Below, one piece after another: positions 49,501 to 58,504 of a stretch of DNA of 64,000 bases. The translations under genes and the position numbers were made by a program. The stretch comes from Cognataquiflexum rubidum (GTDB lineage: Bacteria; Bacteroidota; Bacteroidia; Cytophagales; Cyclobacteriaceae): positions 1-64,000 of the forward strand of contig NZ_JAKZAL010000004.1 of NCBI RefSeq assembly GCF_022538115.1, in the 5' to 3' direction. The notes beneath the pieces were generated by a model that saw only the letters and a list, made by a program, of their open reading frames with translations, made no database searches and was not told where the DNA came from. Position 1 is the stretch's first letter, and each line of letters begins with the position of its first letter.

Positions 49501-49623
49501 TTTGTCTTTTTTTCCTCTTACAACTGTAAAATCACCAATTTTTAACTTTTCAAATTTAGTTTACAAATCGATCATTCCTCAAATTCGCCCATTTTCCCAA
49601 CTCAATACCTCCTGCCCAGCATA

Positions 49624-52281
49624 TTAAAACAAATCCAATTGGTCTTTGTCGTCCTCTTCTTTTTTGATTTTGAATTCAATGGTGGATCCTATTTCTAAGT
49701 TATCATCCCCTGCTGCTGTATCTGTTTCTTCTTTCGGGTCAGTTTCTTCCTTGGTTTCGGATTCTTCCTCAGGTTCAGAAATTTTGGCAACGCTTTCAAT
49801 CAATGTTACTTCCAGTACTTGATAGGAAGAAAGTTTGTTGCCGATGGCTTTCCATCCCTTGACATCAATCAGGATATCAAGGTCAAACTCCTGTTCCTCT
49901 TTTTCTTTGCCTTTTTGAAGAACAGCCTTTACCTGTGGCTGTTTATCAGTCGAGACTATTTTCAGGAATGATTGTTTGTGGTCGGAGATGATGTTGAATT
50001 TCTTGTTGACGGTGGTGGTTTCGATGAGGAATCTCTTTACAAAGAAGGATTTGCTCACTCCATCGAAATAGACTGCTGAAATCACTTTTTCAGGGTCAAA
50101 CTTCTGGATCAATACCACCTCATTGGCTTCATATCTGTTGGTAAGTTCAAAGGTGGTGAGCTCATAATCTCCGTTTTTGTAAAAGACAATGATCCTGTCT
50201 TCGCCAAGGAAATTGCCGATTTTGCGGCCTCTTTGGTCTGTATTAAGTCTACCGATAGAGGCATCAAAATAGATATCAAGGCCACCCAAGGTCGAGGTTC
50301 CTGCCATTTTCCATTGGATTTTACGGACAGGATATTTGGTAAGAATATTTCCACCTGCTGCACGTCCTTTGATCTCGATGGTGCTGAAGTCAAAGTCAAA
50401 TACTTTGATTTTGGCTTTGGCACCTTGAGTTAGGAATATGGTAATGATTTCTGCTTCGCCATTTGGATTTGCGGTCAGGTACATGACTTTGGAACCTTTG
50501 CTGCCTTTGGTCATGTCATATTCACGATCTCGGGTAACTCCGATTACCTGAAAACGTTTCACCATCGCCTTGCCCGATTCACCATCCAAGTAGACCATAT
50601 TGTACACCATTCGCTCATCTCCTTTGCGGAAGATGGCGACATGGAGAATGTCTTTCCCTACAAATCCCTTTTCCTGAATTTTGGTCACCACGCAATTGCC
50701 ATCCCTGCGGAATACGATCACATCGTCTAAATCAGAGCAATCACAGATGAATTCATCCTTTTTCAATCCATAACCGACAAACCCGTCCGCCCTGTTTACA
50801 TAGAGTTTGGCATTGTTGGCAGCGACGACAGTGGCTTCGATGGTGTCAAAAGCCCTGATTTCGGTTTTTCTTTCACGTCCTTTACCGTACTTGTCCAGGA
50901 GGTTTTGGTAGTATTGGATGGCATAGTCGGTCAAGTGCTTCAAATGGTGATTGACTTCTTTGAGCTCTTCCTGCAGCCTTCTCATGAGTTCGTCAGCCTT
51001 GAAAGCATCGAACTTAGAAATCCGCTTGATTTTGATTTCTGTCAGTCTGACAATGTCTTCAGTGGTGATTTCTCTATAGAAATCCGGCTTAAAAGGTTCC
51101 AAACCTTTGTCGATCGTTTGGATGACTGCATCCCAAGTTTCACATTCCTCGATATCCCGGTAAATCCTGTTTTCAATAAAGATTTTTTCAAGAGAGGAGA
51201 AAAGCAATTTCTCCATCAGTTCTGCCTTGCGGATTTCAAGCTCTCTTTTCAGAAGTGCCTTGGTCTGCTTGGTGTTGTATTCCAATATGGTATTGACCGA
51301 AAGGAAAACAGGCTTGTCACTATTGATGACGCAGGCATTTGGAGAGATGCTTACTTCGCAATCTGTGAAGGCATATAGCGCATCGATCGTCATGTCGGGA
51401 GACTGACCGGGAGCCAATTGGATTTGAATCTCTACATCTTTGGCCGTGTTATCGACCACCTTTTTGATCTTGATTTTTCCCTTGTCATTGGCTTTGATGA
51501 TGGATTCTATCAAAGAATTGGTAGTAGTACCAAAAGGTATATCCTTGATCAATAAGGTTTTATTGTCTTCTTCTTCTATTCTTGCACGAACTTTAACTCG
51601 TCCCCCTCTGACGCCTTCATTGTATTCCGAAAAGTCTGCCATTCCTCCTGTTGGGAAATCTGGCAGAATATGTGTTCGCTCCCCTTTGAGTATCTGAATA
51701 GATCCAAGGATCAGCTCGCAAAAGTTGTGTGGGAGAATTTTGGTAGAAAGTCCAACAGCAATCCCTTCCACGCCTTGGGCTAATACCAAGGGGAATTTTA
51801 CAGGAAGGGTGACAGGTTCTCTTTTTCGGCCATCATAGGAAAGTTGCCATTCTGTGGTCTGGGGATTGAAAACAACCTCCAAAGCAAACTTCGACAATCT
51901 CGCCTCAATATACCTGGCTGCCGCTGCGCCGTCTCCTGTCCTGATGTCTCCCCAATTGCCCTGGGTTTCTATCAGGAGGTCTTTTTGCCCCATATTGACT
52001 ATGGCATCTCCGATAGAAGCATCACCATGGGGGTGGTATTGCATGGACTGACCGATGATATTGGCGACTTTGTTGAACCGGCCGTCATCCATTTCCTTCA
52101 TGGCATGAAGGATACGGCGTTGCACAGGCTTGAGGCCATCTTCAATCGCAGGGACGGCACGCTCCAGAATTACGTAAGAAGCGTAATCCAAAAACCAGTC
52201 TTTGTACATTCCTGTTACCGGAATGGATTCATGGAGGCCTCCGTCTTTTCCTTCCGGAGTTTCGTTGGTTATATCGCTCAT
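49624..52281 (-). CDS. parC: DNA topoisomerase IV subunit A
   Basis: The 885-residue subunit cuts and rejoins DNA as part of the A2B2 enzyme. The catalytic Tyr124 is in AARYIEARLS; the winged-helix region has RRILHAMKEM and YHPHGDASIGDA. The C-terminal half is a GyrA-like beta-pinwheel without an obvious GyrA box (Q-x-x-x-G-G), as is usual for topoisomerase IV. It ends with a long acidic tail (about 835-885, mostly E, D, K and T). The B subunit gene lies 87 bp upstream on the same strand. Confidence 0.9.
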   Translation of the reverse strand: MSDITNETPEGKDGGLHESIPVTGMYKDWFLDYASYVILERAVPAIEDGLKPVQRRILHAMKEMDDGRFNKVANIIGQSMQYHPHGDASIGDAIVNMGQKDLLIETQGNWGDIRTGDGAAAARYIEARLSKFALEVVFNPQTTEWQLSYDGRKREPVTLPVKFPLVLAQGVEGIAVGLSTKILPHNFCELILGSIQILKGERTHILPDFPTGGMADFSEYNEGVRGGRVKVRARIEEEDNKTLLIKDIPFGTTTNSLIESIIKANDKGKIKIKKVVDNTAKDVEIQIQLAPGQSPDMTIDALYAFTDCEVSISPNACVINSDKPVFLSVNTILEYNTKQTKALLKRELEIRKAELMEKLLFSSLEKIFIENRIYRDIEECETWDAVIQTIDKGLEPFKPDFYREITTEDIVRLTEIKIKRISKFDAFKADELMRRLQEELKEVNHHLKHLTDYAIQYYQNLLDKYGKGRERKTEIRAFDTIEATVVAANNAKLYVNRADGFVGYGLKKDEFICDCSDLDDVIVFRRDGNCVVTKIQEKGFVGKDILHVAIFRKGDERMVYNMVYLDGESGKAMVKRFQVIGVTRDREYDMTKGSKGSKVMYLTANPNGEAEIITIFLTQGAKAKIKVFDFDFSTIEIKGRAAGGNILTKYPVRKIQWKMAGTSTLGGLDIYFDASIGRLNTDQRGRKIGNFLGEDRIIVFYKNGDYELTTFELTNRYEANEVVLIQKFDPEKVISAVYFDGVSKSFFVKRFLIETTTVNKKFNIISDHKQSFLKIVSTDKQPQVKAVLQKGKEKEEQEFDLDILIDVKGWKAIGNKLSSYQVLEVTLIESVAKISEPEEESETKEETDPKEETDTAAGDDNLEIGSTIEFKIKKEEDDKDQLDLF

Positions 52282-52368
52282 GCTATATTTTGAATGATTG
52301 GATGGACAATTACCATCATTATTGGGTAAACTGTAATTGAATCCACTAATTAAGTCAAAAGGCAGGAT

Positions 52369-54264
52369 TTAGGCCGCTTCTGTCTCTTCTTCCTGTTTTT
52401 TGGAAGGGTCATCAAATACGATGTCTTTTTCTATTTTGAGGTTGTCGATGATAAACGTCTGTCTATCCGGGGTATTTTTGCCCATGTAGAAATTCAGCAA
52501 CTCCACAATTTTAGTTTCCTTACTGAGGATAATCGGTTCCAGGCGGATGTCATCTCCTATAAATTTCCCAAACTCCTCCGGAGAAATTTCCCCCAAACCT
52601 TTGAAGCGGGTGATTTCGGCAGTTTTCCCGATTTTGTGGATCGCCCGTTGTCTTTCTTCATCTGTGTAGCAATAGATGGTTTCCTTCTTGTTTCTTACCC
52701 TGAAAAGTGGCGTATCCAGGATATAGAGATGGCCATTTTTGACCAAGTCGGGGAAAAACTGGAGGAAATAGGTCATGATGAGCAATCGGATGTGCATGCC
52801 ATCGACATCGGCATCTGTGGAGATGACTATCTTTCGGAAACGAAGGTTTTCAATTCCATCCTCAATATTCAGGGCATGTTGCAGGAGGTTGAATTCCTCA
52901 TTTTCATAGACCACTTTTTTGGTCATGCCGTAGCAGTTCAAAGGTTTGCCACGAAGGGAAAACACTGCCTGTGTCTGCACATCACGTGATTTTGTGATAG
53001 AACCTGAGGCTGAATCCCCTTCAGTGATGAAGAGCATTGATTTGTTTTTTTGTTCTTCATCGCCTTTTACGTCGTCATAGTGAACTCTGCAATCTCTTAG
53101 TTTTTTGTTGTGCAGGTTGGCTTTTTTGGCCCTTTCGTTTGCCAGCTTTTTGATGCCTGAAATTTCCTTTCTTTCCCTCTCGGACTGCAAAATCCTTTTG
53201 AGCAAAGCATCGGCAACAGCCGGATTTTTATGAAGAAAATTGTCTAATTCTGTTTTGACGAAGTCGTTGACGAAAGTTCTTAAAGTCGGTCCATCAGGTC
53301 CAATGGTTTGAGAACCCAACTTGGTTTTGGTTTGAGATTCAAATACCGGTTCCATAACACGGACGGCCACAGCTGCCACGACGCTTCCCCTGATATCTGA
53401 TGCATCATATTCTTTCTTATAAAACTCCCTGATTGTCTTGACGATGGCCTCTCTAAATGCTGCAAGGTGGGTACCTCCTTGGGTAGTAAACTGGCCATTC
53501 ACGAAGGAATAGTATTCCTCCCCATATTGGTTGGAGTGCGTAATGGCAATTTCAATATCATTCCCTTTGAGGTGAATGATGGGGTATCTGATGCTTTCCT
53601 CATCTACTTTTCTCATCAAAAGGTCATAAAGGCCCCTTTCTGAGAAAAATTTCTTGCCGTTATAATTGATCGTCAGGCCTGCGTTGAGGAAGGCATAATT
53701 CCATATCTGGTTTTCGAGGTATTCGGGGATGAAATGGTAATTTTTGAAAACCCCTGCATCTGGGGAGAAAACGACTTTGGTACCGTTTCGTTCGGTGGTT
53801 TTTTCAATGGGACGGTCTTCGACCATAATGCCTTTTTCAAATTGGGCAACTTTCGTTTCTCCGTCGCGGTAGGATTGTACTTTAAAAAAGTCGGAAAGTG
53901 CATTTACCGCTTTGGTACCCACGCCATTTAATCCAACTGACTTTTGAAATGCTCCCGAATCGTATTTTCCACCGGTATTGATTTTGGAAACACAGTCGAT
54001 GACCTTGCCCAATGGAATTCCCCGGCCATAATCCCGCACTTCAACTTTGTGTTCTGAAATTTTGATATCGATGGTCCTACCATATCCCATCATGTGTTCA
54101 TCGATACTGTTGTCCAGGACTTCTTTGACCAAAACATATATCCCGTCATCCTGGGCACTTCCGTCTCCGAGCTTCCCGATATACATACCCGGTCTCAGCC
54201 TGATATGTTCCCTCCAATCCAATGACTTGATGCTGTCTTCGTTGTATTTAACGTTTTCTGCCAT
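52369..54264 (-). CDS. parE: DNA topoisomerase IV subunit B
   Basis: The 631-residue GHKL ATPase/Toprim subunit has the N-terminal ATP site ([38 protein letters not shown]), a transducer domain, and Toprim residues EGDSAS and [10 protein letters not shown]. It ends with an acidic segment ([10 protein letters not shown]). Together with subunit A, it decatenates chromosomes. A short membrane-protein gene precedes it by 25 bp, so it may share the promoter. The length fits ParE rather than GyrB. Confidence 0.92.
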   Translation of the reverse strand: MAENVKYNEDSIKSLDWREHIRLRPGMYIGKLGDGSAQDDGIYVLVKEVLDNSIDEHMMGYGRTIDIKISEHKVEVRDYGRGIPLGKVIDCVSKINTGGKYDSGAFQKSVGLNGVGTKAVNALSDFFKVQSYRDGETKVAQFEKGIMVEDRPIEKTTERNGTKVVFSPDAGVFKNYHFIPEYLENQIWNYAFLNAGLTINYNGKKFFSERGLYDLLMRKVDEESIRYPIIHLKGNDIEIAITHSNQYGEEYYSFVNGQFTTQGGTHLAAFREAIVKTIREFYKKEYDASDIRGSVVAAVAVRVMEPVFESQTKTKLGSQTIGPDGPTLRTFVNDFVKTELDNFLHKNPAVADALLKRILQSERERKEISGIKKLANERAKKANLHNKKLRDCRVHYDDVKGDEEQKNKSMLFITEGDSASGSITKSRDVQTQAVFSLRGKPLNCYGMTKKVVYENEEFNLLQHALNIEDGIENLRFRKIVISTDADVDGMHIRLLIMTYFLQFFPDLVKNGHLYILDTPLFRVRNKKETIYCYTDEERQRAIHKIGKTAEITRFKGLGEISPEEFGKFIGDDIRLEPIILSKETKIVELLNFYMGKNTPDRQTFIIDNLKIEKDIVFDDPSKKQEEETEAA

Positions 54265-54289
54265 GAAAATTTGCTAATGGTAATTTAGG

Positions 54290-54790
54290 TTAAATGGTGC
54301 TGTTACTTCTGATTGAATTGAATTTCTGCAACAATATCCAAAACAAAGCGATAATCCAAACCAGAAAAAGAATTGGAATCATGTAAAAGAAAAATGAGTA
54401 ACTGCCCGAACTGATTTCATTCTGATTGTTGATGGCATGGATAAACAAACTCATGATCGAAAGGGAGATGTTCACCACTCCCGTAAAACTGTAAATCCAT
54501 GTCAGCATGTAATCCCTGAAAACATCACCTGTGGGTAACAGCTGCCTGAATGTTTTGGTACTCTTGTTCTCGATCAATTTGGCAGGAGTAATGAGGACAA
54601 AATTCAAGATTCCAAAAAGAATAATACCGATGTAAAAAAATGTTCCTTTGGAAATCTCCTTTGTGGCATACCCGTTTTCATCGAGTTCATATGAAATAAC
54701 ATCGGGCATAGCCGAATAGAAATAAAGAAAGGTAAATAAAAAGAGGAGTACTGAAATGAAATGAAATACTTTGCCGAATCGGTAATACAT
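54290..54790 (-). CDS. Small four-helix membrane protein upstream of parE
   Basis: The chosen start MYYRFGKVF gives 166 residues with four hydrophobic helices (about 8-27, 50-70, 95-120, 130-155) and no other recognisable domain. The frame continues open upstream to 54994, but this would overlap the divergent sterol-desaturase-like gene and its control region. The gene lies 25 bp before parE on the same strand and is probably co-transcribed with topoisomerase IV. I do not recognise a family. It has no signal peptidase site and is probably an inner-membrane protein. Confidence 0.7.
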   Translation of the reverse strand: MYYRFGKVFHFISVLLFLFTFLYFYSAMPDVISYELDENGYATKEISKGTFFYIGIILFGILNFVLITPAKLIENKSTKTFRQLLPTGDVFRDYMLTWIYSFTGVVNISLSIMSLFIHAINNQNEISSGSYSFFFYMIPILFLVWIIALFWILLQKFNSIRSNSTI

Positions 54791-54858
54791 AAATGAGTTG
54801 ATTTTGGATGCTAATATAAAGATTAATGATGGTACAAATCCGAAACTGTTTTTTCCTT

Positions 54859-54899
54859 TTTGGGTTTTTATAAGTAGATTTCCAATCCAAAAACCCAAA
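54859..54899. promoter_or_regulatory. Perfect 11-bp inverted repeat before the sterol-desaturase-like gene
   Basis: TTTGGGTTTTT (54859-54869) and AAAAACCCAAA (54889-54899) are perfect inverted repeats 19 bp apart, ending 14 bp before the ATG at 54914. It could be an operator or a 5'-leader hairpin; the right arm lies where the leader is expected. Confidence 0.4.
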
Positions 54900-54913
54900 T
54901 AGCTGATAGAAAG

Positions 54914-56164
54914 ATGAATCTGAGTCCTGTCGTAATCGCCATCCCGATGTACTTTATCCTCATGGGGATTGAACTGCTCGTTTTGAGGTTTCAAAAAAAC
55001 CCAACTTACCGGTTAAACGATGCCATCACCAACATTAACCTTGGAGTGGTCTCCCAGGTTTCGGGTGTTTTTCTCAAAGTGCTTTCTATTGGTATTTACA
55101 CTTTCTTTTTTGAGAAATTCGGTTTGTTTCAGATTCCAAACAATGTCTGGACATTCTTTATCCTGTTTTTCCTTTATGATTTGTGTTATTATTGGGCTCA
55201 TCGTCTGAGTCATGAAATCAACCTTTTTTGGGGCGGTCATGTTGTCCACCATTCTTCGGAGGAATACAATCTTTCTGTAGCACTGAGACAAAGCTCCACG
55301 CAGACAATCTGGACATTCATGTTTTACCTGCCTTTGGCAGTAATCGGATTTGATCCGGTGATGCTGGTATTGGTATCCGGCATTAACTTGCTATACCAGT
55401 TTTGGATCCATACAGAAGCGATTGACAGGATGGGCTTTCTAGAAAAATTTATGAATACCCCCTCGCACCACCGTGTACATCATGGGCGCAATCCCAAATA
55501 CATTGACAAAAACCATGGCGGTACTTTTATCATCTTTGACAAGTGGTTTGGCACTTTTCAGGAAGAGGAAGAAAGGCCAACTTATGGCATTACGACTCCT
55601 GTGCAAAGCTGGAATCCTGTTTGGGTGAATATTTCCCATTACGCTACGATGAAGGAGGAAATGAAGATGATTCCCAATTTGAAGGATAAAATGAGATATT
55701 TATTCAATAAGCCAGGATGGCTACCTGAATATCTCGGAGGCTATCGTCCCGTAAAAGATGTGGGGCCTGATTACAAAAAATTCGATACTACCGTGCCTTT
55801 AGCCCTCAATTATTATGTGTTTTTCCAGTATGTAGTGCTGATGGGTTTGACTGCTTTTTTCCTTTTCAATCTGGGCAAATTTGACTGGATGACCAAAGTT
55901 GGACTATCCACGCTGATTGTTTGGAGTACCGTAAGTTTCTCCGGGATTTTTGAACAAAAGAAGTGGTACCATGTTCAGGAAATCTTGAGGGTTGCAGTTT
56001 TCGTTGTGGCAAATTGGTTTGTCCTAAAAGAACTGGCGCCCGAGAACATATCCATTGTTTTCCTTTCTATTTATGCTGCACTCTCCTACTTTTGGCTTTG
56101 GTACAATTACGGTACGGTTAAGAGTTTCCAAAAATCAGTCAATCAAACCCCTCAAAATGCGTAA
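54914..56164 (+). CDS. Sterol desaturase / fatty acid hydroxylase family membrane protein
   Basis: The 416-residue integral membrane protein has the eight-His di-iron centre of the family: HRLSH, GHVVHHSSEEYNLS, HTEAID and HHRVHHGRNPKYIDKNHGG. About six to eight transmembrane helices flank the motif. It is expected to hydroxylate or desaturate a lipid chain with oxygen; the substrate could be a hopanoid, a fatty acid or a carotenoid, and this is unknown. It diverges from the topoisomerase IV cluster. Its end overlaps the start of the following lipoprotein gene by 8 bp. Confidence 0.9.
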   Translation: MNLSPVVIAIPMYFILMGIELLVLRFQKNPTYRLNDAITNINLGVVSQVSGVFLKVLSIGIYTFFFEKFGLFQIPNNVWTFFILFFLYDLCYYWAHRLSHEINLFWGGHVVHHSSEEYNLSVALRQSSTQTIWTFMFYLPLAVIGFDPVMLVLVSGINLLYQFWIHTEAIDRMGFLEKFMNTPSHHRVHHGRNPKYIDKNHGGTFIIFDKWFGTFQEEEERPTYGITTPVQSWNPVWVNISHYATMKEEMKMIPNLKDKMRYLFNKPGWLPEYLGGYRPVKDVGPDYKKFDTTVPLALNYYVFFQYVVLMGLTAFFLFNLGKFDWMTKVGLSTLIVWSTVSFSGIFEQKKWYHVQEILRVAVFVVANWFVLKELAPENISIVFLSIYAALSYFWLWYNYGTVKSFQKSVNQTPQNA

Positions 56165-56552
56165 AATTTTCGTTGTTGTTTTTGGAATAATTTCATTATC
56201 AGTCCTTTTCCCTGCCTGTTCAAGTAAAGTAGATCTCAAAAATGTAAACCTGGAAAATTGGAAAAAAGACAGAGATGGCTGTATTGGATTACGTATGCAG
56301 GAATTAGAAGCTTTTAGAGTAGTTAAAAATGATTTGTTGGGAAAAGACAACCAATCTATTATCAAGACTTTTGGAAGGCCTGACAAAGTCGAGTTGACAG
56401 ACAGAAGCCAATCCTTTTTTATGTATTTCATAGACCCTGCCCCATCTTGTGAGAATTTTGATGCCACTGCAGAACAACCAATGAAAGTGATGCTCAGGAT
56501 GAATGCCTACAGTAGGGTAAGTGAGGTGGTAATCAGCAGGTTGGATCCGTGA
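56157..56552 (+). CDS. Small lipoprotein of unknown function
   Basis: The 131-residue protein (start at MRKIFVVVFG) has a lipoprotein signal ending LFPACSSKV (Cys21). The mature domain has a pattern of WKKDRDGCIGLR, then IIKTFGRPDKVELTDR and a beta-rich end (MYFIDPAP, LRMNAYSRVSEVVIS), reminiscent of SmpA/BamE-like two-layer domains. The ATG overlaps the end of the sterol-desaturase-family gene, so the pair is translationally coupled. The resemblance to BamE is suggestive only. Confidence 0.75.
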   Translation: MRKIFVVVFGIISLSVLFPACSSKVDLKNVNLENWKKDRDGCIGLRMQELEAFRVVKNDLLGKDNQSIIKTFGRPDKVELTDRSQSFFMYFIDPAPSCENFDATAEQPMKVMLRMNAYSRVSEVVISRLDP

Positions 56553-56554
56553 AA

Positions 56555-56690
56555 AATGGTTAAAGGTTAATTGGTTAGAGGTAAAAGGTTGGGAAAGTTG
56601 AAAAGTTTAAAGGTTGGGAAAGAATGAAGTTTCTGAAATATTGATATTAATTGATATTTGATATTAATTGATATTGCTTCAGAAATAAGA
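56555..56690. repeat. Simple-word repeats in intergenic region
   Basis: GGTTA/AAAGGTTGGGAAAG words (about 56560-56620) are followed by two to three copies of TTGATATTAATTGATATT (about 56640-56680). No coding potential is seen in the 260 bp between the lipoprotein and the ROK gene. Confidence 0.65.
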
Positions 56691-56757
56691 GTTAGCTTAT
56701 ATTTTATCCTTAATTGATTGGATTGATAAATTTGAAATTTAGAAATCATCCAAAAAA

Positions 56758-56792
56758 AAGGTTTTAAGGAACCTTTCGAACCTTAAAACCTT
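56758..56792 (-). terminator. Terminator of the ROK kinase gene
   Basis: AAGGTTTTAAGG and CCTTAAAACCTT form a 12-bp stem; on the minus strand it is followed by eight T residues (the A-run at 56752-56759). It lies 24 bp beyond the ROK stop codon. Confidence 0.85.
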
Positions 56793-56815
56793 CTAATATT
56801 TTAACCTTAAAACTC

Positions 56816-57745
56816 TTAATCTTCATCCATAAAGCACAAAGCTGCTGCACCAAGAGTACCGGCATTGTTGGCCAAAGTCGCTCTGACCAATTGCAAATCC
56901 CGGACATAATAGGGAGTGAGGTACTGTCTGACAGTCTTGTCCAAAGAAGGCATCATAAATTCCAATCCTGCTGAAATACCGCCTCCAAAATAGACGTGGG
57001 TCACGTCCAGGATGCGGATGGTTGACACAATGGCTTCTCCCAATATCCTTCCTACTTCTTCAAATACCATCAGGGAAACCTCGTTTCCTGCTTTAGCGGT
57101 ATCGACCAAGAGATGGGTTCCGAGTTCTTTGTCTATCAATTCACCTGCTAGTCTTGGATAACCTTGGATAAACCGTTCCATAATTTTGAGAATGCCGTTC
57201 CTTCCTACCAACTTTTCCAATCCTTCATTTCCTCGGGAAAGCATGTGACCCATTTCCATGGCATTGCCACGTGAACCTTTAAATATTTCCCCATCCAATA
57301 CCAACGCACTTCCGATTCCTGTTCCCATGGTGATGAATAGGAAATTTTCAGGAGGATTGTTTTTTCCATACCTGTATTCTCCGATAGCGGCGGCAGCGGC
57401 ATCATTTTCCAGATAGAAAGAAATACCGGGATATTTTTTCTTGAGTTCACCCTTGAGGTTGTAGCCGTTCAGGTCAGGGATAGCCGGTATTTCTAGTGTG
57501 GTTGTTCTGTTTTTGGAGATCAAACCGGGTAAACCGATACCTACTTTTTTGACTTCAGGATATTTCTTCAGAATGTCAACCATGTTGTCAACAAAGCAGA
57601 CACTGAAACCTTTGGGGTCATCACGGTACGGTGCTGTGTCGATTTTATCAAACGAAACAATTTCTCCCTGTTTGTTGACAAGGCCAATTTTTAGATGGGT
57701 CCCTCCGACATCTATTCCTAAAAAATGCTCCTGTTCTTTGCTCAT
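56816..57745 (-). CDS. ROK-family sugar kinase-like protein without the zinc motif
   Basis: The 309-residue cytoplasmic protein has the ROK/ASKHA fold: LGIDVGGTHLKIGLV (phosphate 1), GIGLPGLI, sugar-binding END (Asp115) in FYLENDAAAAA, TMGTGIGSALV (phosphate 2), EMGHM (E164, H167) and YFGGGISAG. ROK enzymes usually carry a CxCGxxGCxE zinc site after this GH; here the corresponding stretch reads RGNEGLEKLVGRNG and has no Cys. It probably phosphorylates glucose or a similar sugar, like the polyphosphate-glucokinase or Bacteroidota ROK groups, but this is uncertain. The gene is monocistronic. Confidence 0.85.
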   Translation of the reverse strand: MSKEQEHFLGIDVGGTHLKIGLVNKQGEIVSFDKIDTAPYRDDPKGFSVCFVDNMVDILKKYPEVKKVGIGLPGLISKNRTTTLEIPAIPDLNGYNLKGELKKKYPGISFYLENDAAAAAIGEYRYGKNNPPENFLFITMGTGIGSALVLDGEIFKGSRGNAMEMGHMLSRGNEGLEKLVGRNGILKIMERFIQGYPRLAGELIDKELGTHLLVDTAKAGNEVSLMVFEEVGRILGEAIVSTIRILDVTHVYFGGGISAGLEFMMPSLDKTVRQYLTPYYVRDLQLVRATLANNAGTLGAAALCFMDED

Positions 57746-58144
57746 GGTTATTTTTCAATAGGTTTTAAACCCTAAAATAATAAACAGATTGTCTTACTTC
57801 CTACAATCTTTGATAAAGTCTTTAAATATTTCGAAGTCAATCAGACAAATCAAAGTAGTTCTGAGGGTTAAGTCTGTGATAAAAAGGCGTTTTCAAAGTT
57901 GAAATAATGTGAGAGAAAGAGTTAATTTTTTTAAGCAGCCAAATTTCATTTTTTGCTTCCATCCAAAAAAATATGGAAGCTCCAATAGCTGTATTAAAAC
58001 CCCAATTTCATTTAAGCACAGTTTTTCAGACTTTTTTGTAGAATTTCCGAAAGGATAAAAATTCAATACTCTCAAATTTGAAGGAGGATTCTTTGGTAAT
58101 TCTTGTAAAAAAAAGTATATTAAGTGTCTCTAAACCAACAAACT
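57746..58144. other. Intergenic region with one hairpin, no gene
   Basis: These 400 bp separate the divergent ROK and ArsC-like genes. GCTTCCAT and ATGGAAGC (about 57950-57980) form an 8-bp hairpin without a T-run on either strand. No promoter core or coding frame is convincing. Confidence 0.4.
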
Positions 58145-58504
58145 ATGAAAGCACATCCAAGCGAATTGTTTGTCTACTTCAATCCAAGCCATCAAGTAGA
58201 CAAGCAGATGAGGGCTTATGCAAAGTCCATAGCCCGGCATATCAATGAAATCAACATCGAGAAGGAATCCATCACGATGACAGGTTGGAGGACGATTTTG
58301 GATAAGCTGAACCTCAGGCCAAAAGACCTGATGAACAGGGCTCATCCTGATTACCAAAATCTGATTGCGGGAAAATCCTGGGATGATGAAGGATGGCTTA
58401 ATATTTTGATCAGAAATCCACATTTGTTGAAAGCACCTATTGCCATAAAAAAAGACAAAGCAGTGCTTTGTCTCACGCCAAACAACATTTTGGAATTGGA
58501 TTAG
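58145..58504 (+). CDS. ArsC/Spx-fold protein lacking the catalytic cysteine
   Basis: The 119-residue protein (start at MKAHPSEL) has the arsenate-reductase (ArsC-like) thioredoxin fold. LFVYFNPSHQVDKQMRAYA is the strand-loop-helix where ArsC has N-x-x-C-S; here the position holds S-H-Q and there is no Cys at the N-terminus. ITMTGWRTIL, NRAHPDY and the C-terminal IRNPHLLKAPIAIKKDKAVL match the rest of the fold, including the usual LI-x-N-P-x-LL-x-x-P segment. It is unlikely to reduce arsenate; a regulatory or Spx-like role is possible. The end overlaps the convergent S1 gene by 4 bp. Confidence 0.78.
   Translation: MKAHPSELFVYFNPSHQVDKQMRAYAKSIARHINEINIEKESITMTGWRTILDKLNLRPKDLMNRAHPDYQNLIAGKSWDDEGWLNILIRNPHLLKAPIAIKKDKAVLCLTPNNILELD

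Noticed and set aside
54791-54994. N-terminal extension of the membrane protein gene upstream of parE
   Set aside because: It would overlap the divergent sterol-desaturase-family gene and its control region; the extension is polar and reads as the complement of that gene start.
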